This document shows, piece after piece, positions 57,691 through 64,000 of a stretch of DNA of 64,000 nt (within the stretch, counting starts at the first letter, position 1; each line of letters opens with the position of its first letter). The notes beneath the pieces were generated by a model. It saw nothing but the letters and a program-made list of their open reading frames with translations. It ran no database searches and was not told where the DNA came from. The position numbers and the translations under genes were made by a program. The stretch is taken from contig CACJOS010000001.1 of the NCBI GenBank assembly GCA_902595115.1, positions 48,708 to 112,707 of the forward strand, in the 5' to 3' direction. This DNA is from an uncultured Pelagibacteraceae bacterium. Lineage in GTDB: Bacteria; Pseudomonadota; Alphaproteobacteria; Pelagibacterales; Pelagibacteraceae.

Positions 57691-58158
57691 ATGTTCAAAA
57701 ATAAATTTTTATCTTTCTTTATTTTTCTATTTGTAACATTTTCTGCATCATTTGTAGGTAGCATAGCGACAATTTCTTCTAAAGAACCATGGTATTCATC
57801 TTTAAATAAGTCTGGCCTTAATCCTCCAGATTGGGTGTTCGCACCTGTTTGGACAACTTTATATTTGTTTATGGCAATTGCTATTTGGTCTGCTTGGCAT
57901 AAAAATTATAAAGATTTTAATCTTATTTTTGTTTATTTAATTCATTTATTTTTTAATACAACTTGGAGTATTGTTTTTTTCATATTTCATAATATTTTTG
58001 CCGCACTTATTAATCTCATCATAATTATTGCCCTCATAATTTATTTAATGATTAGGTATAAAAAAATTAGTAATTTAAGTTTTATGTTAATGATTCCATA
58101 TTTACTTTGGTGTGTTTATGCACTAATTCTTAATACAAGCTTATATTTATTAAACTAA
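57691..58158 (+). CDS. tspO: TspO/MBR family membrane protein
   Basis: This 155-residue protein has five helices. The conserved sequence 'WYSSLNKSGLNPPDWVFAPVWTTLYLFMAIAIWSAW' contains the Pro and Trp residues of the ligand pocket, and 'NTTWSIVFF' and 'PYLLWCVYALILN' follow. TspO binds tetrapyrroles and affects oxidative and light responses in Rhodobacter. Here it faces the SDR of the lipid cluster across a palindrome and shares a genome with proteorhodopsin. Its function in SAR11 is not known to me. The next gene starts two bases after its stop. Confidence 0.9.
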   Translation: MFKNKFLSFFIFLFVTFSASFVGSIATISSKEPWYSSLNKSGLNPPDWVFAPVWTTLYLFMAIAIWSAWHKNYKDFNLIFVYLIHLFFNTTWSIVFFIFHNIFAALINLIIIIALIIYLMIRYKKISNLSFMLMIPYLLWCVYALILNTSLYLLN

Positions 58159-58159
58159 T

Positions 58160-59263
58160 ATGGATGATGTTGTTATAGTTGGTGGCGGAATTATCGGAGC
58201 AGCTACAGCTTATTTTTTATCAAAAGAGGGAAGAAAAGTTAAGGTAATTGAAAGAGATCCAACATATAAGAAAGCATCCTTCCCATTATCACTTGGCGGA
58301 TTTAGAAGGCAGTTCTTTCAAAAGGAAAACATATTACTCGGAAAGTTTGCAAGAGATTTTATAAATCAAATACCAGAATTATTAAAAACTAAAAAAAACC
58401 CAAAACCTACTGCAAGTATGGTGCCAAATGGCTATTTGCTTATGTTTGGACCAGAACATGCAGAAGAGCAATATAAAGCCCTCGAAAACCACAAAGCTTG
58501 CGATGCTGGTACTAAAAATATTAAAGGGACTGACTTAAATAAGATCTTTCCTTATATAAATTCAGACGGGATAGAGACCGCCACTTATACTGATAATAAA
58601 AGCGAAGGATGGATAGATCCTTTTATGTTTCATGGTGCTCTCAAAGGCAAGGCAATGGAACTTGGTGCAGAATTTATTAAAGGAGATGTAAAAAGCTTAA
58701 ATGAAATAAAAGCTAAGACCATAATATCAGCAGCGGGATGTTGGACAAAAGAATTATTAGATGACATTCCGGTCGTTCCACAAAAGCATACTGTTTTTAG
58801 AGTTAAGTGCCCTAAGCATATTCCTGAGATGCCATTAACAGGCGATTTGACTACTGGAGTTTATTGGAGACCAGAGGGTAAAGAATATTTAGCTGGTTCA
58901 CCAATTTCAACTTTTGATTCAAAAGATTTAGACCCTGCATGGAATGATTTTGAAGAATTAGTCTGGCCTGCGCTTGCAAAAAGAGTTCCAATTTTCGAAG
59001 AGTTAAAGCTTACTGGAGGTTGGGCAGGTTTTTATGATTGTAATAAATTAGATAATAATGCTGTAGTAGGAAAGCACCCCAAATATGAAAATGTTTACAT
59101 GGCCAGTGGTTTTACTGGTAGAGGTTTAATGCAAGCTCCGGGAATTGGTAGAGCATTAACAGAATTAATTACAACAGGATCTTACCAAACAATCGACATA
59201 AGTGTTTTCGGTGTTGAGCGTATTTTTAAGGAAAATGCAAGACCTGAACCTTACGTTTTATAA
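58160..59263 (+). CDS. DAO-family FAD-dependent oxidoreductase
   Basis: This 367-residue flavoenzyme has FAD motif 'DVVIVGGGIIGAATAYFLSKEGRKVKVIERD', then 'SFPLSLGGFRRQFFQKENILLG' and 'AGGWAGFYDCNKLDNNAVVGKHP' style C-terminal blocks closing with 'YMASGFTGRGLMQAPGIGRALTELI'. It belongs to the group of D-amino-acid/glycine/sarcosine-type oxidases and dehydrogenases (including FOXRED1-like proteins). An N-methyl or amino acid substrate is likely but unspecified. The 3' end overlaps the small antisense-strand ORF at 59258. Confidence 0.82.
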   Translation: MDDVVIVGGGIIGAATAYFLSKEGRKVKVIERDPTYKKASFPLSLGGFRRQFFQKENILLGKFARDFINQIPELLKTKKNPKPTASMVPNGYLLMFGPEHAEEQYKALENHKACDAGTKNIKGTDLNKIFPYINSDGIETATYTDNKSEGWIDPFMFHGALKGKAMELGAEFIKGDVKSLNEIKAKTIISAAGCWTKELLDDIPVVPQKHTVFRVKCPKHIPEMPLTGDLTTGVYWRPEGKEYLAGSPISTFDSKDLDPAWNDFEELVWPALAKRVPIFEELKLTGGWAGFYDCNKLDNNAVVGKHPKYENVYMASGFTGRGLMQAPGIGRALTELITTGSYQTIDISVFGVERIFKENARPEPYVL

Positions 59264-59464
59264 TTTTTTAACTACAGTACCCAAGTAACCATTAAAACAA
59301 GATACACTAATAATAAGAAGCTGACCTTTAAAAGAATAAAAATCAAAAGAAGGATAAAAACTTATTGCAACACTAAAAAATATATAAGTTACAATAAATG
59401 GTCTTATAAACTTCTTTAAAAAAATATTATTTCTTTTTATATTTTGCAGCCTCCTCAGAACCAC
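59258..59464 (-). CDS. possible small membrane protein downstream of formate dehydrogenase
   Basis: This 68-codon frame begins 38 bases inside the 3' end of the formate dehydrogenase gene and fills the gap to the convergent oxidoreductase. It has two hydrophobic stretches ('FIVTYIFFSVAISFYPSF' and 'LLIISVSCFNGYLG') with lysines at both ends. No family is recognised. It may be a translationally coupled small gene or a chance frame; the gap of 163 bases holds nothing else I can identify. Confidence 0.35.
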   Translation of the reverse strand: MVLRRLQNIKRNNIFLKKFIRPFIVTYIFFSVAISFYPSFDFYSFKGQLLIISVSCFNGYLGTVVKKL

Positions 59465-60626
59465 TAGTAGCCGACCCTTTACTATAAGAGTGAGCTCCCA
59501 TACCAGCTAATTGACCGTCCTTTACAATAAGGTACTGGTTTCTGATTTCTTTTTTTTCAAAGAAACATTCTAAGATTTCTCTTACTCCATCTGCATATCT
59601 AGCTTGTGCAGTCAACGATGTACCAGATGTATGTGGCGTCATCCCATGATTTGGCATAGTTCTCCAAACATGATCATTTGGAGCAGGTTGAGGAAACCAA
59701 ACATCTCCTGCATATCCACTTAGTTGACCACTCTTAAGTGCTTTAGCAATTGCATCTCTATTGCAAATTTTACCTCTAGCAGTATTAACTATATAAGCAC
59801 CTTTTTTCATTTTACTTATCATAGCATCATCAAACAAATTTTCTGTTTCTGGATGAAGAGGACAATTTATTGTAACTACATCACAAACCTTTACCATTGA
59901 CTCTACTGATTCATGAAATGTTAAATTAAGTTCTTTTTCAACACTATCAGGTAATTTGTGTCTATCAAAATAATGAAGATGAACATCAAAGGGTTTCATT
60001 TTCCTTAAAGCATCTAATCCAATTCTACCAGCAGCTACTGTTCCAATGTGCATACCTTCAACGTCGTACGATCTTTGTACTGCATCAGCAATATTCCAAC
60101 CACCTTCATTAACAATTCTGTGTTGATTGTGGTAATCTCTAACCATTGAAACAATCATCATCACTATGTGCTCTGCAACTGATCTTGAATTACAAAAAGT
60201 TACTTCCACAACATCAATCTTATTGTCCATTGCGGCTTGAAGGTCAACGTGATCTGATCCAATTCCAGCAGTAATAGCCATTTTAAGATTTTTTGCTTTA
60301 GCAATTCTTTCTTTAGTTAAATAGTAGGGGAAAAATGGTTGAGAAATAACGATATCTGCGTCAACAATATGTTTATCAGCTTCACATCCATCACCATCTT
60401 TACTGTTTGTAACTATCAATTCATGTCCGTTGCTTTCTAAAAATTTTCTTAAACCAAGTTCACCTGATACACATCCTAATAGTTGACCAGGTTTATAATC
60501 CCTACCTTTTGGAGATGGCAAAGTCATACCATCTGGATATTTTTCTAATTTTGGAAGCTCTGAAAGAGGATATGATTTTGGCATTCCTCCTTTTGGATCA
60601 TCATACAATATACATAATACTTTCAT
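59427..60626 (-). CDS. fdh: NAD-dependent formate dehydrogenase
   Basis: It oxidises formate to CO2 with reduction of NAD, a soluble metal-free enzyme of the D-2-hydroxyacid dehydrogenase family. The 399-residue protein has the FDH-specific N-terminal extension ('CILYDDPKGGMPKSYPLSELPKLEKYPDGMTLPSPKG'), 'AITAGIGSDHVDLQAA', 'EVTFCNSRSVAEHIVM', the dinucleotide loop 'GTVAAGRIGLDALRKM', 'NTARGKICNRDAI' and catalytic His in 'GMTPHTSGTSLTAQARY'. A clear Shine-Dalgarno sequence GGAGAT precedes the ATG. It fits SAR11 one-carbon oxidation alongside the glycine cleavage system. Confidence 0.95.
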   Translation of the reverse strand: MKVLCILYDDPKGGMPKSYPLSELPKLEKYPDGMTLPSPKGRDYKPGQLLGCVSGELGLRKFLESNGHELIVTNSKDGDGCEADKHIVDADIVISQPFFPYYLTKERIAKAKNLKMAITAGIGSDHVDLQAAMDNKIDVVEVTFCNSRSVAEHIVMMIVSMVRDYHNQHRIVNEGGWNIADAVQRSYDVEGMHIGTVAAGRIGLDALRKMKPFDVHLHYFDRHKLPDSVEKELNLTFHESVESMVKVCDVVTINCPLHPETENLFDDAMISKMKKGAYIVNTARGKICNRDAIAKALKSGQLSGYAGDVWFPQPAPNDHVWRTMPNHGMTPHTSGTSLTAQARYADGVREILECFFEKKEIRNQYLIVKDGQLAGMGAHSYSKGSATSGSEEAAKYKKK

Positions 60627-60648
60627 TTTATCTCCTAATCTAAATTTA

Positions 60649-60662
60649 AATCATTAATGATT
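60649..60662. promoter_or_regulatory. 14-base palindrome upstream of formate dehydrogenase
   Basis: AATCATTAATGATT is a perfect inverted repeat 23-36 bases upstream of the formate dehydrogenase start, within the 90-base gap to the HPP gene stop. It is a candidate operator. No terminator is visible in the gap. Confidence 0.35.
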
Positions 60663-60716
60663 ATTTATATCCAAAAGCCTACCATAAAAAGAGATATGCT
60701 AGCAATCAAATTATGT

Positions 60717-61184
60717 CTACTTTGGGTATTCCTTTTTAAATAAAAATTTATTAATTATAACACCAAACATAACCACGATGATTGATCCAACAAGGACTGG
60801 TGTAAATAAATAGTCAAATGAAACAGATCCTATAATTACAATTATTGGATTACCGCCTGCAGGGGGGTGTGTAACCTTTAATAAGATCATAAACATAACT
60901 CCAAAACCAACAGCTACTGGGATATTAAGAAAAATTGGCAAAGGAACAAAATTTAAAAAAATAATCCCTATTAGAGCAGTTAAGAAGTGTCCCAAGATAA
61001 TATTTTTTGGTTGTGCAAAGGGGCTTTCTGGATAACCGTAAAGAAGAACCATGGTAGAACCAAAAGAAGCTATCAAAAAAATTCCATAAGATGTCTTATA
61101 TGTTAAAACTGTTAGAACACCTATTGTGATTATTGAAAAAATCCCAGCTAAGGTTGATTGTATGATTATTTTTTTTTCAATCAT
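60717..61184 (-). CDS. HPP family membrane protein
   Basis: This 155-residue membrane protein has four predicted helices. The family name comes from the conserved His-Pro-Pro, present in 'KVTHPPAGGNPIIVIIGSVSFDYLFTP'. 'ASFGSTMVLLYGYPESPFAQPKNIILGHFLTALIG' is the other signature. Cyanobacterial and chloroplast relatives have been linked to nitrite transport; this is family knowledge and not shown here. It overlaps the IscU-like gene upstream by 8 bases, so the two are probably an operon. Confidence 0.88.
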   Translation of the reverse strand: MIEKKIIIQSTLAGIFSIITIGVLTVLTYKTSYGIFLIASFGSTMVLLYGYPESPFAQPKNIILGHFLTALIGIIFLNFVPLPIFLNIPVAVGFGVMFMILLKVTHPPAGGNPIIVIIGSVSFDYLFTPVLVGSIIVVMFGVIINKFLFKKEYPK

Positions 61185-61581
61185 ATCTATTTATAATTTT
61201 CTTTAAAGCATTTACTGGTAATAATAAACAATCTTTTCTTTGGAGGTTGTCTTTTTTAAAAATCGAATTAAAAGATTTCCAATATTTCGGAGTTGATTTA
61301 TGCTCATCTTGAAATAAATCCTTCGCAATTTCCAAAAAGTTATTTACTTCATATACTTTTTTATTTTTTGAAATACGCGATAGAAGACTAGCTGATGCTT
61401 GACAATATATACAGGACTTAGTTTGATATCCAAAATCAATAATTTTTCTATCTTTTATTTTAAGTGTAATTTCTATTTCATCTCCGCAAATTGTATTTTT
61501 ATGCTTATATTTATGAGAGTGATTTTTTATATGTTTGTAGTTTGTAGTATTTTCTGCGATCTTTATAAGTTCTAAATCCAT
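61177..61581 (-). CDS. IscU/SufU-like iron-sulfur scaffold family protein
   Basis: This 134-residue protein keeps the three scaffold cysteines: 'KNTICGDEIEITLKI' (Cys-Gly-Asp), 'TKSCIYCQASASLLSRI' (Cys with A-S-A-S) and 'RKDCLLLPVNALKKII' near the C terminus. These are the IscU/SufU fold ligands. Compared with standard IscU it is slightly divergent and lysine-rich, and lacks an LPPVK motif. It may be a scaffold or a variant that binds another metal. The gene leads into the HPP gene. Confidence 0.78.
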   Translation of the reverse strand: MDLELIKIAENTTNYKHIKNHSHKYKHKNTICGDEIEITLKIKDRKIIDFGYQTKSCIYCQASASLLSRISKNKKVYEVNNFLEIAKDLFQDEHKSTPKYWKSFNSIFKKDNLQRKDCLLLPVNALKKIINRYD

Positions 61582-61656
61582 TATTAAATTTTTTTGATCT
61601 TTTTATTAGTTAAAAATTATATTGTAGTATCCTCAAATTACTATTAAAAATTCTTA

Positions 61657-62562
61657 ATGTTTAAATTAAAAAATGAAGGTGTTGCAATTCCAGTAGTGTT
61701 AATTGCTGGTATACTATGGTCATTTGGACCTTTAGTTGTTCGTTACATGAATCAACCAGAATTAGTCCCTTGGCAGTATTTATTTGCCAGAGGAATTACC
61801 ATTTTCATTTTATTAAATATTTACCTCTTTTTTGAGGAAGGTTTAGATTTTTATAAAAATTATTTAAAAATAGGATTATCAGGCTTAGTAGGTGGAGTGG
61901 GTTTGGGAACTGCTATGATTACTTTTATCTGGTCGATAACACACACAACTGCTGCAATCACGTTATTATGTTTGTCAGCAATGCCATTTATTACTGCATT
62001 ATTGGGGTTTCTTTTTTTAAAAGAAAAAATTTCTACCAATGTTTGGGTTGCAATTATAATTGCTACTATCGGCATTTTTATTATGGCAATTGGCGATTTT
62101 GAAAAAGGATCGTTATTTGGCTTAACATTTGGTTTAATTTCTGCTCTTGGATTTTCAGTTTTCTCAGTTAGCTTAAGATGGAGAAAGGAAACACCTAAAT
62201 TTACAACAGTTGCTATTGCAGGAATATTTTGTGCCTTAATTTCCTCAGCTGTAATTATTGAAACTCAATCAAACTTTTTATCCTCAAGCCTTAATCAAGG
62301 TTTATTTTCAGTTCATGGAACCCTCGTATGTTTAGGTTTAATACTTTATTCAATAGGTTCAAAAAACATACCAGCTGCAGAACTAACACTATTATCTTTA
62401 ACAGAGGTTATAGGTGGAATATTTTGGGTTTGGCTCCCTATACTTGGTATCAACGAAATACCTTCTAATACAACAGTTATAGGTGGTTTCTTAATTTTTT
62501 TAGCAATTATTTATTATAGCTTGGTAATAAAGAATAATAGGAGATTTATAGCTCTTAATTAA
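61657..62562 (+). CDS. EamA/DMT-family permease
   Basis: This 301-residue membrane protein has ten helices in two EamA repeats ('AMPFITALLGFLFLKEKISTNVWVAIIIATIGIFIMAIG' and 'GIFWVWLPILGINEIPSNTTVIGGFLIFLAIIYYSL'). It is related to, but distinct from, the permease at 47.7 kb. The substrate is unknown. The glycine amidinotransferase gene starts 5 bases after its stop, so it may move a precursor or product of that enzyme. Confidence 0.87.
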   Translation: MFKLKNEGVAIPVVLIAGILWSFGPLVVRYMNQPELVPWQYLFARGITIFILLNIYLFFEEGLDFYKNYLKIGLSGLVGGVGLGTAMITFIWSITHTTAAITLLCLSAMPFITALLGFLFLKEKISTNVWVAIIIATIGIFIMAIGDFEKGSLFGLTFGLISALGFSVFSVSLRWRKETPKFTTVAIAGIFCALISSAVIIETQSNFLSSSLNQGLFSVHGTLVCLGLILYSIGSKNIPAAELTLLSLTEVIGGIFWVWLPILGINEIPSNTTVIGGFLIFLAIIYYSLVIKNNRRFIALN

Positions 62563-62567
62563 ATTTT

Positions 62568-63683
62568 ATGAATTCTCCTAAAACAATTGTTAATAGTTGG
62601 AATGAATGGGATCCTTTAAAGCATGTGATAATTGGAAAAGCTGATGGCTGTTGTATTCCTGCTCCAGAGCCCGCTTTAGATGCAAAGGTTCCTGAGGACT
62701 CTGACATGAAAGGGCAGCATGGACCTAGAACAAAAGATACAGTCGATAAAGCAAATGAGCTATTAGATAATTTTGCGGACCTTTTACAAAAAAGAGGAAT
62801 AAAGGTAGATAGACCATTACCACTTAAACATAATCAAAAAATATCAACCCCGGACTGGGAAGTTGAAACAATGTTTGGATGTATGCCAGCAAGAGATATA
62901 ATTTTGACAGTTGGTAACGAAATGCTCGAAGCAACAATGAGCTATAGATGTAGATGGTTTGAATATTTAAATTACCGACCACTATTACAAAAATACTTTG
63001 AAGAAGATCCTAATATGAGACATGAAGTTGCTCCAAAACCGAGACTAACAGATGCAGACTATAGAAAAGATTATTTATCTGATAAGATTGGTATTCAAAA
63101 GAGACTAAAATGGACAGAGGATAAATTTTTTGTAACTACCGAGGAGGAACCATTATTTGATGCAGCTGATATTTTGAGATTTGGAAAAGATTTAGTTGTT
63201 CAACATGGATTTACCACTAACTTAAAGGGGATTAACTGGTTAAGAAGACATTTTAAAAATCACAGAGTTCACTCTGTGAATTTTCCTGGTGATCCATATC
63301 CAATTCATATTGATGCCACGTTCACACCAATTAGAGAAGGTTTGATAATTAATAATCCTCAAAGAAGGTTACCGAAAGATCAAAGAAAACTGTTTGAAAA
63401 AAATGGATGGGAAATAATAGATGCAGCACAACCAGCACACAATTCACCACCAGCATTATGTTATTCATCTGTGTGGCTTTCTATGAATGTTTTAATTTTG
63501 GACCCTAAAACTGTATGTGTGGAAAAAAGCGAGATTTATCAAGCAGATCAACTTGATAAACTTGGAATGGAAGTAATTCCGGTTGAATTAAGAGATGCCT
63601 ATGCATTTGGAGGTGGACTACATTGTTGCACAGCGGATGTTTACAGAGAAGGTAATTTAAAAGATTACTTTCCAAAACAATAA
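62568..63683 (+). CDS. glycine amidinotransferase-like enzyme
   Basis: This 371-residue enzyme of the amidinotransferase superfamily resembles L-arginine:glycine amidinotransferase, which makes guanidinoacetate and ornithine. Features are 'VNSWNEWDPLKHVIIGKADG' at the N terminus, 'FGCMPARDIILTVGNEMLEATMSYRCRWFEY', 'FDAADILRFGKDLVVQHGFTTN', 'VNFPGDPYPIHIDATFTPI', and nucleophile Cys353 with its His in 'FGGGLHCCTADVYREGN'. The acceptor amine may be glycine or another amino compound. An EamA permease is in the same operon. This activity is unusual in a streamlined marine bacterium. Confidence 0.86.
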   Translation: MNSPKTIVNSWNEWDPLKHVIIGKADGCCIPAPEPALDAKVPEDSDMKGQHGPRTKDTVDKANELLDNFADLLQKRGIKVDRPLPLKHNQKISTPDWEVETMFGCMPARDIILTVGNEMLEATMSYRCRWFEYLNYRPLLQKYFEEDPNMRHEVAPKPRLTDADYRKDYLSDKIGIQKRLKWTEDKFFVTTEEEPLFDAADILRFGKDLVVQHGFTTNLKGINWLRRHFKNHRVHSVNFPGDPYPIHIDATFTPIREGLIINNPQRRLPKDQRKLFEKNGWEIIDAAQPAHNSPPALCYSSVWLSMNVLILDPKTVCVEKSEIYQADQLDKLGMEVIPVELRDAYAFGGGLHCCTADVYREGNLKDYFPKQ

Positions 63684-63709
63684 AAAATTATTAGTTGTGA
63701 AAAATTTTA

Positions 63710-63937
63710 TTAATTTGGATTTTTTTTTAAATATTCAATATATTCAATGACCTCATCTATTTTTTCGTCTTCAATATCTTTATAACTTTTGTTAAACTTT
63801 GATTTTATACATGAAGCAACATGAGCATAAGGATTCCTTCCTCTTGGGTGATTTGGATGGTCAGGCAGTTTATCTTTTAAGTAATCTCCCGCAGCAACTA
63901 TGATTTTCCAGAGCTTAGAAGAATTTTCTTTATGCAA
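63710..63937 (-). CDS. small conserved-looking protein of unknown function
   Basis: This 75-residue soluble protein appears to start at a TTG, because an in-frame stop directly precedes it and no ATG lies inside. It reads 'KLWKIIVAAGDYLKDKLPDHPNH', then 'RGRNPYAHVASCIKSKF', then an acidic helix 'DEKIDEVIEYIEYLKKN'. The Pro/His/Arg-rich centre looks structured rather than random. I do not recognise a family. It runs in the same direction as the partial gene at the right edge, starting 5 bases after that gene's stop. Confidence 0.6.
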   Translation of the reverse strand: MHKENSSKLWKIIVAAGDYLKDKLPDHPNHPRGRNPYAHVASCIKSKFNKSYKDIEDEKIDEVIEYIEYLKKNPN

Positions 63938-63941
63938 TTAA

Positions 63942-64000
63942 CTAGTTTTTTGTTGTTTTATCAACATCAAATGTTTTTAATCTATTTGCCAGCTCTTCTT
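63942..64000 (-). CDS. 3' end of an unidentified gene running in from the right edge
   Basis: The complementary strand has an open frame from the window edge to a TAG at 63942-63944, encoding the last residues '...EELANRLKTFDVDKTTKN'. This is too short to identify. The tight spacing to the small gene downstream supports a real coding end. Confidence 0.45.
   Translation of the reverse strand, partial: EELANRLKTFDVDKTTKN

Overview
The window looks like a piece of a SAR11 (Candidatus Pelagibacter-type) alphaproteobacterial genome. The DNA is very AT-rich (roughly 30% G+C by eye). Genes are packed with overlaps of 1-25 bases or gaps of a few bases, no insertion sequences or CRISPR arrays are visible, and the content is typical of the clade: a blue-tuned proteorhodopsin, a tandem glycine riboswitch in front of gcvT, pyruvate phosphate dikinase, the NAD-dependent formate dehydrogenase family, and paired DMT-family permeases. 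Assignments rest on reading motifs in the translated proteins; no database search was run.

Layout. 1-16.7 kb is housekeeping: the 3' end of dxs, aroC, pdxH, a polyprenyl diphosphate synthase, an S49 peptidase, glyQ-glyS-ppdK, nadA-nadC, tRNA-Leu(GAG), ygfZ, a dihydroorotase, a glycosyltransferase and a propionyl/acetyl-CoA synthetase. 16.8-20.1 kb is the proteorhodopsin locus: PR with its own terminator, then an overlapping 2Fe-2S ferredoxin, a thioredoxin-reductase-fold ferredoxin reductase and a GST-like gene, closed by a DksA relative. 20.1-22.5 kb is a membrane glycosylation cassette (GT39, a 42-residue membrane peptide, GT2). 22.5-24.6 kb encodes an unusual fusion of an ammonium transporter with a SpoIIE/RsbU-type protein phosphatase. 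24.6-31.4 kb is more accessory: TauD-like dioxygenase, alginate-lyase-like protein, umuDC, two tandem GFA-family proteins, a glycerate-kinase-like protein and a TolC-family protein. 31.5-43.6 kb returns to housekeeping (recA, alaS, icd, psd-pssA, rlmE, a CBS-less guaB, guaA, panB). 43.6-48.6 kb has TerC, two related TPR proteins, the pxpABC 5-oxoprolinase genes and a permease. 48.6-53.2 kb is the glycine riboswitch plus gcvT-gcvH-gcvP. 53.2-58.2 kb is a lipid-modification cluster (FAD amine-oxidase-like, DUF1365, Cfa-like methyltransferase, DUF3833 lipoprotein, SDR, TspO). 58.2-64 kb holds an FAD oxidase, formate dehydrogenase, HPP and IscU-like proteins, a permease, a glycine amidinotransferase and a small unknown gene.

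How it fits together. One-carbon and glycine metabolism is prominent: glycine cleavage under glycine control, formate dehydrogenase, a DAO-family oxidase and amidinotransferase. Light/oxidative themes recur: proteorhodopsin, ferredoxin/reductase, the Cfa/FAD/SDR/TspO cluster. The recA and umuDC promoters share an identical 14-base block containing an alphaproteobacterial-type LexA half-site arrangement, which suggests one SOS regulon. The most unusual protein is the Amt-phosphatase fusion, which would tie ammonium sensing or transport to a partner-switching phosphatase.
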